DNA of 64,000 nucleotides from Granulicella sp. 5B5 (lineage in GTDB: Bacteria; Acidobacteriota; Terriglobia; Terriglobales; Acidobacteriaceae), in contig NZ_CP046444.1 in NCBI RefSeq assembly GCF_014083945.1, positions 1,736,001-1,800,000 of the forward strand, given 5' to 3'. Position 1 is the first letter of the stretch. Every line of letters starts with the position of its first letter. A program made the position numbers and the translations under genes. The notes under the pieces are model-generated. The model worked only from the letters and a program-made list of their open reading frames with translations. It had not been told where the DNA came from and searched no databases. Of this stretch, positions 1 through 10,156 are shown piece by piece.

Positions 1-2484
<2,484 letters not shown>

Positions 2485-2564
2485 TTAACGCCGCCTGAAA
2501 GGGAAGTTCCCTGGCCATAATTTTACCACGCCGACACTGTGAATTCCGGGCGGCCAAAAGCCCT

Positions 2565-3932
2565 CTATCCCCGCGCCAATTCAGGGGAATTCGCTCTCTT
2601 TTGGGACTGCTGTGGAGTTCCACCGAGCCAGGATTGCAGCAGCCAGTAGCCCACTGCCCAGAGGAGCAGGCCCAGCGCGATCCGCTGACCCAGCCCCGGC
2701 ACCAGCAGAATCCACGGTAAGGCCAGATGCACAGCCAGCACACCCACGCTCGCAGCGGCCTGCTGCGTGGTCAGAGAGGGTTGCGTGAACTCATCCAACA
2801 GCCGAGGCACTGCGACGAGAAACAGTGGCCACGCGTACTGCATCAGGTGCCCGAAGCCTGCGCCGAGAACCGGGGCCAGCAGGAAGCTGACCCCGCCATA
2901 CAGCAGAGCGAACCGGAGCAGCACGCTGCGCCCTTGCCAGTGGCGATGGCGCCACCAGAGGACCGCCGCCATCAACGGCAACACTCCGAAGAGACGCAGA
3001 GTGTTGTCGACCGCCGCCAGTTGCTGCAGCCATGAGAAGCCGCAGATGCCGACGGCGTGCACGGGGCCAAGGTGCAGTGGAGTGCTCCAGACGGGAACGC
3101 GGCATAGCTCGGGGTTGGCGTCGCTCCAGGGGATGATGCCGAGCACGTTGCGGAGGAAGTTCCACGGCACCTTGGCGAAGACGTAGATGACCTCGGGCAG
3201 GTGCTCGACGTTGGGTTGGCTGCCCGCGTTGAGCCGCGAGACGATCAGCGTGCCGACCACAGCCGACGCGACTGCCACGGCCGCGTACAACCAGCGGCGC
3301 GGCTGCGGCCAGCGCGCCCAGCCAGCCAGTATGAAGCAGACCAGCGTGAGCGATGCGCTCTCGCGCGAGAGCATCAGTGGGAGCATTATGAGGGCTGCAG
3401 CAAGCCAGAGTTCCCGCTCAAGCAGCACAAGAAGCGCCGCCAGCAGAGCCGCGTACCAGAGGTCTGGCAGCACGAGGTACTGCACGAGCAGCGGCCAGCT
3501 TGCCACGAGCACCAGCGCGGCCAGCATCCAGCGCGGGGCGAGTGTCTGCAGTGCGAGCCAGACTGTCGCCGCCAGCGCGAAGACCAGCGACAAGGTTGCC
3601 TCCGCGAGAAACCCGGCGTGCAGGTCGCCGCCGGGTAGACGCCCCAGTAGAGCCGCCACACGCGCGCCGAGCTGTCTGGAAGCAAACGGCTGCATCACCG
3701 TATGCCCTGCGGCGAGCTTCAGATAGTGAAAGGAATCCGGTGCATGAAAGACCGCACTGAGCGGGGCGATGGACAATACTACGGCCAGAGCAACCCCAAC
3801 ACCCAAGAGCACCACAACCGTTAGCGCAAGCCAGCGGGCCGGACCGCGCCAGGCGCACAGTGGCTGCGTCAGCACATGGAGCAGCTTTGCCGCTCCACCT
3901 TCGCCCCTGCCTTCGATCGCCACTTTCGGCAT
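2565..3932 (-). CDS. Polytopic membrane protein of unknown function
   Basis: A 455-residue protein made almost entirely of hydrophobic segments, about ten to twelve predicted membrane helices by eye, starting near residue 35 and ending near 440. The loops contain few charges; a conserved-looking element is PDSFHYLKLAAGH after the first helix and SRESASLTLVC in the middle. The layout (one helix, a short periplasmic loop with an acidic residue, then many helices) recalls GT-C-type membrane glycosyltransferases, but no DxD or ExD motif is convincing, so no function is claimed. The ATG at 3932 has GGGGAC six bases upstream. It runs in the same direction as gyrB, which starts about 150 bases downstream. 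Confidence 0.75.
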   Translation of the reverse strand: MPKVAIEGRGEGGAAKLLHVLTQPLCAWRGPARWLALTVVVLLGVGVALAVVLSIAPLSAVFHAPDSFHYLKLAAGHTVMQPFASRQLGARVAALLGRLPGGDLHAGFLAEATLSLVFALAATVWLALQTLAPRWMLAALVLVASWPLLVQYLVLPDLWYAALLAALLVLLERELWLAAALIMLPLMLSRESASLTLVCFILAGWARWPQPRRWLYAAVAVASAVVGTLIVSRLNAGSQPNVEHLPEVIYVFAKVPWNFLRNVLGIIPWSDANPELCRVPVWSTPLHLGPVHAVGICGFSWLQQLAAVDNTLRLFGVLPLMAAVLWWRHRHWQGRSVLLRFALLYGGVSFLLAPVLGAGFGHLMQYAWPLFLVAVPRLLDEFTQPSLTTQQAAASVGVLAVHLALPWILLVPGLGQRIALGLLLWAVGYWLLQSWLGGTPQQSQKRANSPELARG

Positions 3933-4054
3933 GCTGTCCCCGGCCGCCTCGGCTTTGGCGGCCGCGCGCCTTCTTGTTATACCGTCTCTCCCATCATCAA
4001 CGAGATCGACAGCCCCACGCGAGAGCGCGCAGCCGGGGACAGTTCGCCAGGCTT

Positions 4055-4813
4055 TTAGTCCGGGGCGGAGTACACCAAAGGCTCCTCTGCCACCGGGGGA
4101 GGCAGCTTCTCAGCTAGTACGAGTTCATAGAAGACTCCGGCGACTGCGCCGCCGACCAGCGGAGCCAGCCAGAAGAGCCACAGTTGCGCCAGTGCCCAGC
4201 TTCCGCCAGCAGTCGCTGCCATAATCGCCGGGCCGGTGGACCGCGCCGGGTTCACCGACAGGTTCGTTACCGGGATGCCGATGAGGTGGATCAGCGTGAG
4301 GCAGAGCCCGATCGCCAGCGGTGCAAAGCCCTTGGCGGCACGCTCGTCGGTCGTGCCGAGGATCACCATGAGGAAGAAGAACGTCAGCACGAACTCCGCC
4401 ACAGCGCAGGCCAGCAAGCTATAGCCGCCGGGTGAGTGCAACCCGTAGCCGTTGGAAGCAAAGCCGCCGACCTCGAACCCAGGCTTGCCGCTCGCGATGA
4501 CATACAGCACACCTGCCGCCGCTATCCCGCCAAGCACCTGCGATACCCAGTACGGCAGGACCTCCTTGGCCGGAAACCGCTTCCCTGCCACGAGGCCGAT
4601 CGTTACCGCCGGGTTCAGGTGGCAGCCTGAGATGTGGCCGATGGCATAGGCCATCGTCAGCAATGTCAGCCCGAAGGCCAGCGCCACGCCCGCGAACCCG
4701 ATTCCAAGTTGGGGAAACGCCGCCGCCAGGATCGCCGCTCCGCAGCCGCCAAAGACCAGCCAGAACGTCCCAAAGAACTCCGCTATACACCGCCGAGACA
4801 GTGAAACTTCCAT
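4055..4813 (-). CDS. aqpZ: Aquaporin Z-like water channel
   Basis: A 252-residue MIP-family channel in the inner membrane for water and possibly small neutral solutes. Both NPA signatures are present: HLNPAVT in the first half and SVNPARS in the second, with six hydrophobic helices and two re-entrant loops. The C-terminal half matches AqpZ ([19 protein letters not shown]). The selectivity-filter His and Arg of AqpZ are retained, but the position equivalent to the filter Thr (NTSVNPAR in E. coli) is Leu here. A longer open frame reaches 5008, but AGGAGG five bases before the ATG at 4813 and the family N-terminus fix the start. It is divergent from the M20 peptidase gene. Confidence 0.93.
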   Translation of the reverse strand: MEVSLSRRCIAEFFGTFWLVFGGCGAAILAAAFPQLGIGFAGVALAFGLTLLTMAYAIGHISGCHLNPAVTIGLVAGKRFPAKEVLPYWVSQVLGGIAAAGVLYVIASGKPGFEVGGFASNGYGLHSPGGYSLLACAVAEFVLTFFFLMVILGTTDERAAKGFAPLAIGLCLTLIHLIGIPVTNLSVNPARSTGPAIMAATAGGSWALAQLWLFWLAPLVGGAVAGVFYELVLAEKLPPPVAEEPLVYSAPD

Positions 4814-5090
4814 ACTTCCTCCTTGTTCGTAAACACTCAGCATTGAGCCCGAAGAACGCAGACAGTCTACCTTCAGGCGGACGCCAGCACGAGGGGGGAT
4901 TTGACACGCCCCCCGCATCCATTTAGAGCCTCCTGTATTCATCCGCTTTTCAATGTATTGCTTGCCCATGGCCCTTCCTGCGTTTGCCCGGCAGTTCCGT
5001 AATGGCACACGTGTACCTCTCCGGCCCTCTCGTACTTCGTTGTCCAGCGTCTCCTCGCAGCACGATCTCCATTACCCCGAAGGAATCCGC

Positions 5091-6776
5091 ATGACACAGC
5101 CGAAGCAGTCTATCCTCAAGCGTCTCGTCGCCGTCCTTGCCCTCGCCGCGCTCATGCTACCCGCTGTCCCGGCACCGGCGCAGTCCACCTCGCCGACACC
5201 CGAACAGGCCGCCGCGCTCAAGCAGGAGATCCTCGCGAAGGTCGATAGCAACGCTAAGCTTATCCAGGTGATGATCGACACCCTGTACAGCTTCAGTGAG
5301 CTCGGCTTTCAGGAGTTCGAGACCTCGAAGTACCTCTCAAACCTGCTGGAGAAGAACGGCTTCAAGGTCGAGCGCGGGATCTCCGGGATTCCAACGGCTT
5401 ATATGGCCACGTGGTCGAACGGCAGCGGCGGGCCGGTGATCGCGCTGGGGTCGGACATCGACTGCATTCCGCAGGCCTCGCAAAAGCCGGGTGTCGCCTA
5501 CCATGACCCGATTGTGCCCGGTGCGCCTGGGCACGGCGAGGGGCACAACTCCGGTAACGCGGTGAACATAGTCGCAGCGCTTGCGGTGAAGGACATCATG
5601 ATCAAGGACCACATCCCGGGCACGATCAAGATCTGGGATGGCGTGGCTGAAGAGCTGCTCGGCAGCAAGGCGTACTACGTACGGGATGGCTACTTCAAGG
5701 GCATTGATGCGGTGCTGTTCTCGCACGTCGGCGACAACCTCGGGGCCTCCTACGGTGGCAACTCCACCAACGGGTTGGTCAGCGTGCAGTACCACTTCCA
5801 CGGTGAGCCCGCGCATGCCGCCGCGGCTCCGTGGCGCGGGCGCAGTGCGCTCGACGCGGTAGAGCTGATGGATGTGGGCTGGAACTTCCGCCGCGAGCAT
5901 CTGCGGCTGCAGCAGCGCTCGCACTATGTGATCTCCGACGGCGGCGACCAGCCCAATGTCGTGCCCGCATCCGCCTCCGTCTGGTACTACTTCCGCGAAG
6001 CCGACTATGAGCACATCAAAGGGCTGTGGGAGACGGGCGACCACATGGCCAACGGGGCCTCCCAGATGACCGACACCACGTGGGACTCGACGTTGATCGG
6101 CACTGCGTGGCCCGGCTTCTTCAATAAGCCGATTGCCGAGGAAACCACTGCCAACGCCAAGCTCGTTGGCCTGCCGAAGTGGTCGAATGACGATGAGACA
6201 CTCGCCAAGGCGCTGCAACACGAGCTGAAGGTGCCGGAGAAAGGTCTCGCCGATAAGCTGGACGAGCTAAAGACGCCCAAGGAGGCTGCCGATTACTACG
6301 GTGGCGGCTCGGATGACATTGGCGATATCAGCTGGAACGTGCCGACCATCGTGCTGCGCTATCCGTCGAACATCCCGAACCTGCCCGGCCATAGCTGGGC
6401 GAACGGAATCGCCATGGCTACGCCCATCGCACACAAAGGCGCTGTCGCTGGAGCCAAGGTGCAGGCGCTGACGCTCTTTGACCTGATGACAGAGCCGAAG
6501 CTCCTCGCCGACGCGAAGGCCTACTTCGTCGAGAACCAGACCACCAAGGACGCCCACTACATCCCGTTTCTGCGGGCGACGGACAAGCCATCGATCTTCC
6601 TCAATAAGGCAATCATGGACAAGTACCGGCCGGAGCTGAAGAAGTACTACTACGACGCGTCGAAGTATCCGACGTATCTCGACCAGCTGGGCATTAAGTA
6701 TCCGACCATCCGCACCGCATCAACCCCTGCGCCTGCCGCCACAGGCGAAGGCAATGGCAGCGGCGAAGCGCAATAA
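5091..6776 (+). CDS. Exported M20-family amidohydrolase, AbgB-like
   Basis: A 561-residue metallo-amidohydrolase related to AbgB (p-aminobenzoyl-glutamate hydrolase subunit B) and other M20D enzymes. It begins with a signal peptide (hydrophobic core after KRLVAV, cleavage near PAPAQS). Visible motifs are ALGSDIDCIP, HGEGHNSGNA (the M20D metal motif, with Glu where hippuricase-type enzymes carry a metal-binding Cys), the catalytic acidic pair in GVAEELLGS, and HGEPAHAAAAPWRGRSALDA from the lid domain. The C-terminus is a Pro/Ala/Gly-rich tail. The ATG at 5091 has AAGGA seven bases upstream; an upstream extension of the frame lacks these signals. The neighbouring folP is convergent. The substrate is unknown; cleavage of an aminoacyl or aminobenzoyl amide is inferred from the family. 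Confidence 0.88.
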   Translation: MTQPKQSILKRLVAVLALAALMLPAVPAPAQSTSPTPEQAAALKQEILAKVDSNAKLIQVMIDTLYSFSELGFQEFETSKYLSNLLEKNGFKVERGISGIPTAYMATWSNGSGGPVIALGSDIDCIPQASQKPGVAYHDPIVPGAPGHGEGHNSGNAVNIVAALAVKDIMIKDHIPGTIKIWDGVAEELLGSKAYYVRDGYFKGIDAVLFSHVGDNLGASYGGNSTNGLVSVQYHFHGEPAHAAAAPWRGRSALDAVELMDVGWNFRREHLRLQQRSHYVISDGGDQPNVVPASASVWYYFREADYEHIKGLWETGDHMANGASQMTDTTWDSTLIGTAWPGFFNKPIAEETTANAKLVGLPKWSNDDETLAKALQHELKVPEKGLADKLDELKTPKEAADYYGGGSDDIGDISWNVPTIVLRYPSNIPNLPGHSWANGIAMATPIAHKGAVAGAKVQALTLFDLMTEPKLLADAKAYFVENQTTKDAHYIPFLRATDKPSIFLNKAIMDKYRPELKKYYYDASKYPTYLDQLGIKYPTIRTASTPAPAATGEGNGSGEAQ

Positions 6777-6784
6777 CCACTACG

Positions 6785-6816
6785 CCTCGCTGCCGACGGA
6801 GACGTTGGCAGCGAGG
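6785..6816. terminator. Hairpin between convergent M20 gene and folP
   Basis: A perfect 10-bp inverted repeat (CCTCGCTGCC / GGCAGCGAGG, 12-base loop) fills the gap between the two convergent stop codons. There is no clear T-tract on either side, so it may act as a bidirectional but weak terminator. Confidence 0.5.
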
Positions 6817-6821
6817 GGCAT

Positions 6822-7736
6822 CTACTCCGCTGTTTTGAGCAGCAGGTCGGCGACCGCTGCGGCCTCGCGCGCCGCCTGGACCTCATGCACGCGCAGGATG
6901 TGTGCTCCGAAGAGCACTGCCGCCGTATGCGCGGCGATGGTCGCGCTGCGCCGTGCATCGGCAGTGCTAAGGCCCTCAGGCTGAACCGACCGCACCGCCT
7001 CGCCGAGGAAGCTCTTGCGGGAGAGGCCGATCAGCAGCGGCCGTCCCAGCTGGTTCAGCCGGCCCAGTTGGGCGAGCAGGGCGAAGTTTTCCACGCCGCG
7101 CTTGCCGAAGCCGAACCCCGGATCGACGACGATGCGCTCGGTGGCAATGCCGGCGGCCTCGCCCAGCGCCACACCCTCACACAGGCCACCGAAGATTGCC
7201 GGAATCACCTCGTCACGGCTCATTGGGCCCTGCGCCAGCCACTCCCGCGGGCGGCCGCGGGTGTGCATCAGGATGAGCCCGCAGTCCGACTGCGCGACTG
7301 CCACGCCCATCGCGCCGTCCCACGTGAGTCCGGAGACATCGTTGACGATCTCGGCACCCTGCTTCGCTACCGCCGTCGCTGTCGCTGCATGGTAGGTGTC
7401 GACGGAGACGATTGCATCCGGGCGGGCCTGACGCAGGCCTTCCAGCACGGGCAGCAGCCGCGCCTGCTCCTCATCCGCGGTGAGCGGCGTGGCGTTGGGG
7501 CGCGTGGACTCCGCACCGAGGTCGAGGATGTCCGCCCCGGCGTCATGCGCTGCCACGGCGGCTGCCACGGCGACTCTTGCCCCCGCGGCCTCAAGCCCGG
7601 GCGTCAGCAGGCCGTCGCCGGAAAAGCTGTCCGGCGTGACGTTCAGGATCGCCATGACGAGCGTACGTTCACCCAGCGTCAGCCTGCGCGAACGCAGCTG
7701 CCATTCGTAGCGGGGGCGGGGTCTCAGTCGATGCAT
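6822..7736 (-). CDS. folP: Dihydropteroate synthase
   Basis: Condenses p-aminobenzoate with dihydropterin pyrophosphate in folate synthesis, in the cytoplasm; the sulfonamide target. The TIM-barrel motifs are all present in order: MAILNVTPDSFSGDG, LGAESTRP, VNDVSG, DPGFGFGKR, GLSRKSFLG and a C-terminal RVHEV. The start is placed at the ATG at 7736 (304 residues, MHRLRPRPRYEW), which has GAGGA about ten bases upstream and matches the usual length. An in-frame ATG at 7805 would add 23 residues but has no ribosome site and would leave only 15 bases to the divergent dacB start. Function is certain; the start is moderately certain. Confidence 0.95.
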   Translation of the reverse strand: MHRLRPRPRYEWQLRSRRLTLGERTLVMAILNVTPDSFSGDGLLTPGLEAAGARVAVAAAVAAHDAGADILDLGAESTRPNATPLTADEEQARLLPVLEGLRQARPDAIVSVDTYHAATATAVAKQGAEIVNDVSGLTWDGAMGVAVAQSDCGLILMHTRGRPREWLAQGPMSRDEVIPAIFGGLCEGVALGEAAGIATERIVVDPGFGFGKRGVENFALLAQLGRLNQLGRPLLIGLSRKSFLGEAVRSVQPEGLSTADARRSATIAAHTAAVLFGAHILRVHEVQAAREAAAVADLLLKTAE

Positions 7737-7820
7737 CCCAGTGCGTTCCTCGGAGTGCGGCAGGACTGTCGTTGCGGTTGCGGCGTGGACTTCCATCGCC
7801 GTCATTGTAGACTTGCGCCC

Positions 7821-9461
7821 ATGCGGACAAAGTTCTCCACAGCCCTTCCCGTCCTGGCCATGGGCCTGCTTCTTGCCGGGATGAAAGTATCACCGGTCGC
7901 CGCGCAAACGCCAGCGCCGGCCAGCAATAATGCGGCTCCTGCCTACCCAACGGGTACAGAAACGTCGCTCGGCGAACGGATCGCGGCCATCCTCGCGGAC
8001 CCCGCGGTCGCCCGCGCGCACTGGGGGATCGCCGTGACCACGCTCGAAGGCGTTCCGCTCTACGGACGTGATGAGGCCCAATTTTTCCGGCCTGCTTCCA
8101 ACGCCAAACTCTTCACCACGGCCGCGGCCATGCAGCTGCTCGGCCCAGAGACCACCGTGCCGACCGAGGTCATCGGCGACACTCTGACCACCGACGGCAC
8201 CGTGCCGGGCGACATCTGGTTGCGCAGCGATGGAGACGCCAACCTCTCCGGCGTGGCCTTTCCGTATGTGCCCGTCGCCGGCGAGTCTGGGCCGCCCGCT
8301 GACCCGCTGAAGGCCATCGACGACCTCGCCAGCCAGGTCGCGGCGCATGGCGTGCGGCGTGTCTCCGGCAATGTGGTTGCCGACGATACGCAGTGGACGT
8401 GGGAGCCCTATCCTGACTCCTGGGCCATCGACGACATGCTGTGGGACTATGGCGCGCCGGTCTCGTCGCTCAGCGTGAATGACAGCACGATTGCCCTTAC
8501 CGTCCATCCCGGCATGCACGTGGGCGATGCGGTGACGGTCACGCAATCACCGGATGTTGGCTTCTATACCCTCGATGTGCAGGCTACGACCAGCGCTGCC
8601 AAGACGCAGACGCGCATCCACATCGACCGCGCAGTCGGCTCGCGCACTGTGTTGATCACCGGCGAGATCGCGATGGGTGGCAAGGACGTAGAGCAACTCG
8701 CTGTCAGTGATCCGCCGCTCTTCGCGGCACAGGCGCTGCGGTCGCGGTTGCTGGCCCACGGCGTCGAGGTGGAAGGTGTGGCGCGCGCCGCGGAGCGTGC
8801 CTCGACGGTGCTGGACAGCTTCAGCCGCCAAGCGCACGAGCCGGTGCCTGACCTGCCTGGGCCTGGCATGCCGCTGCACACTGTCTCCGAGGTGTGCAAC
8901 GACGGCTGCGGCATGGTGCTTGCGCGACGCGTCTCGCCGCCGCTGGCGCAGGATGTGCTGTACACGCTGAAGGAGTCGCAGAACCTGCACGCGGAGCAGT
9001 TGCTGCACCGGCTGGGCCGCGTTTATGGCCGCGAGGCCTCCGGTGCGCAGGGTGCGCGTGTGGTCCGCCAGTTCCTGCTCAACGCCGGGCTCGATGGCAA
9101 CGACTTCATCTTCTACGACGGTTCAGGGTTGAGCGACCATGACCTGGTGACGCCGCGCGCCACGGCAATGCTGCTGGCCTATGCCGCGCGGCAGAGCTGG
9201 TTCTCGCTGTGGAAGGAGTCGCTGCCCATTGGGGGCGTGGATGGCACACTCGCCAGCCGCTTCAAGGAGCCGCCGCTGAAGGGCCATATCTTCGCCAAGA
9301 CGGGCACACTGGGCGAGTCCCGGGGGCTTTCCGGCTACCTGGACTGCGCCAGCGGCAGGCAGGTCATCTTCTCGGTGTTCGTGGACAACCACATGCCCGG
9401 TGTCTCCGCCGATCGCAGCGCGATGGACAAGATCGTCGCGGCGATTGCGGCGAGCGAGTAG
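7821..9461 (+). CDS. dacB: D-alanyl-D-alanine carboxypeptidase/endopeptidase (PBP4, S13)
   Basis: A 546-residue periplasmic class C penicillin-binding protein that trims or opens peptidoglycan cross-links. A signal peptide (MRTKFSTALPVLAMGLLLAG, cleavage near VAAQT) precedes the transpeptidase fold. The active-site SxxK is in PASNAKLFTTAAA (about residue 95). The second motif lies in YDGSGLSDHDLVTP and the third is KTG in IFAKTGTLGES (about 494). The long inserted domains between SxxK and the second motif are typical of S13. In relatives the tail of the second motif usually carries Asn; here it reads SDHD. The ATG at 7821 is the only start that gives a clean signal peptide. It is divergent from folP. 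Confidence 0.93.
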   Translation: MRTKFSTALPVLAMGLLLAGMKVSPVAAQTPAPASNNAAPAYPTGTETSLGERIAAILADPAVARAHWGIAVTTLEGVPLYGRDEAQFFRPASNAKLFTTAAAMQLLGPETTVPTEVIGDTLTTDGTVPGDIWLRSDGDANLSGVAFPYVPVAGESGPPADPLKAIDDLASQVAAHGVRRVSGNVVADDTQWTWEPYPDSWAIDDMLWDYGAPVSSLSVNDSTIALTVHPGMHVGDAVTVTQSPDVGFYTLDVQATTSAAKTQTRIHIDRAVGSRTVLITGEIAMGGKDVEQLAVSDPPLFAAQALRSRLLAHGVEVEGVARAAERASTVLDSFSRQAHEPVPDLPGPGMPLHTVSEVCNDGCGMVLARRVSPPLAQDVLYTLKESQNLHAEQLLHRLGRVYGREASGAQGARVVRQFLLNAGLDGNDFIFYDGSGLSDHDLVTPRATAMLLAYAARQSWFSLWKESLPIGGVDGTLASRFKEPPLKGHIFAKTGTLGESRGLSGYLDCASGRQVIFSVFVDNHMPGVSADRSAMDKIVAAIAASE

Positions 9462-9468
9462 TGCGCCT

Positions 9469-9714
9469 CTACAACGCGGAGTTCTTCTTGATGAACTCCC
9501 GCAGCGCCGCGTTCTGCTCAAGTGCCTTGGTGACGCCGGTGTCGAGCATGCGCAGCCATTCCGCGGCAGGGCCTTTCAGGTCGGCCATGCCCAGCAGGTA
9601 GCTGGTCTGCACGATCACCTCGAGGGAGTTCGAGAGCTCGTGCGCGATACGCCGGATCTCCAGCGCGGTCTGTTCGGGGATGAGCTGCGACGTAGGGGGG
9701 TTGGGTTCCGTCAT
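9469..9714 (-). CDS. Mini HisKA-like dimerisation domain protein
   Basis: An 81-residue protein whose core (RRIAHELSNSLEVIVQTSYLLG) resembles the H-box helix of histidine-kinase DHp domains (HELxNPL), followed by a second amphipathic helix (MLDTGVTKALEQNAALREFIKK). There is no ATP-binding HATPase domain and no room for one: the stop lies eight bases from the convergent dacB stop and the start is followed by non-coding sequence. It could be a stand-alone phosphotransfer or dimerisation partner of a kinase elsewhere, or a decayed kinase. Ribosome site is weak. The resemblance is seen; a function is not claimed. Confidence 0.6.
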   Translation of the reverse strand: MTEPNPPTSQLIPEQTALEIRRIAHELSNSLEVIVQTSYLLGMADLKGPAAEWLRMLDTGVTKALEQNAALREFIKKNSAL

Positions 9715-9837
9715 AGTGTTCTGCTTAGGGCCTCAGGATACTGGGACGAGAGACGTACGCGGCCAGATTCGTGGAGTGTATCGCGACGGACACCAAACGC
9801 GCGCCCTGGGCAGGCAATCCGGGTTGGGCTATTCAGG

Positions 9838-9867
9838 TTGGTGGCGGCATCCATGGTCTGTTACACT
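9838..9867 (+). promoter_or_regulatory. Candidate promoter of tRNA-Leu
   Basis: TTGGTG (9838-9843) and TACACT (9862-9867), 18 bases apart, lie about 55 bases before the tRNA. This is the best sigma70-like pair in the gap; strength and start point are unproven. Confidence 0.4.
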
Positions 9868-9922
9868 AAGTTCTCACGAAGCAGGTGTCCCGGCTGGTTA
9901 CGACCGCGGTGCGCTGAAGTGA

Positions 9923-10009
9923 GCCGAAGTGGCGGAATTGGCAGACGCGCATGGTTCAGGTCCATGTACTCGCAAGGGTGTGAAGGTTCGAGTCCTTTCT
10001 TCGGCACCA
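9923..10009 (+). tRNA. tRNA-Leu (anticodon CAG)
   Basis: A complete class II tRNA with an encoded CCA end. The acceptor stem GCCGAAG pairs with CTTCGGC at 9999-10005. The D-loop region is GGCGGAATTGGCAGACGC, typical of tRNA-Leu. The anticodon stem CATGG/CCATG encloses loop TTCAGGT with anticodon CAG at 9957-9959, reading CUG. A variable arm precedes the T arm, which contains GGTTCGAGTCC. CUG is the main Leu codon of this GC-rich genome. A hairpin with a T-rich tail follows. Confidence 0.97.
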
Positions 10010-10024
10010 GATTTCAGGTATTGC

Positions 10025-10053
10025 AAGGCCCGCCTTCGAGCGGGCTTTGTTGT
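10025..10053 (+). terminator. Terminator after tRNA-Leu
   Basis: GCCCGC and GCGGGC pair around a CTTCGA loop, followed by TTTGTTGTG. It lies 15 bases after the tRNA end. Confidence 0.7.
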
Positions 10054-10156
10054 GTCTGGATCAGACGCCCTGTCCTGATTTTCTGGATGTAGCGGAAAGT
10101 TACCTATCTGCCGGGCGGCTGCCGTGTGTAGGATGGCGGGCAGGAGACCTTTCCCT

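Noticed and set aside
5337-6221. A 294-codon minus-strand frame
   Set aside because: Lies wholly inside the M20 amidohydrolase gene on the opposite strand and has no recognisable domain or ribosome site.
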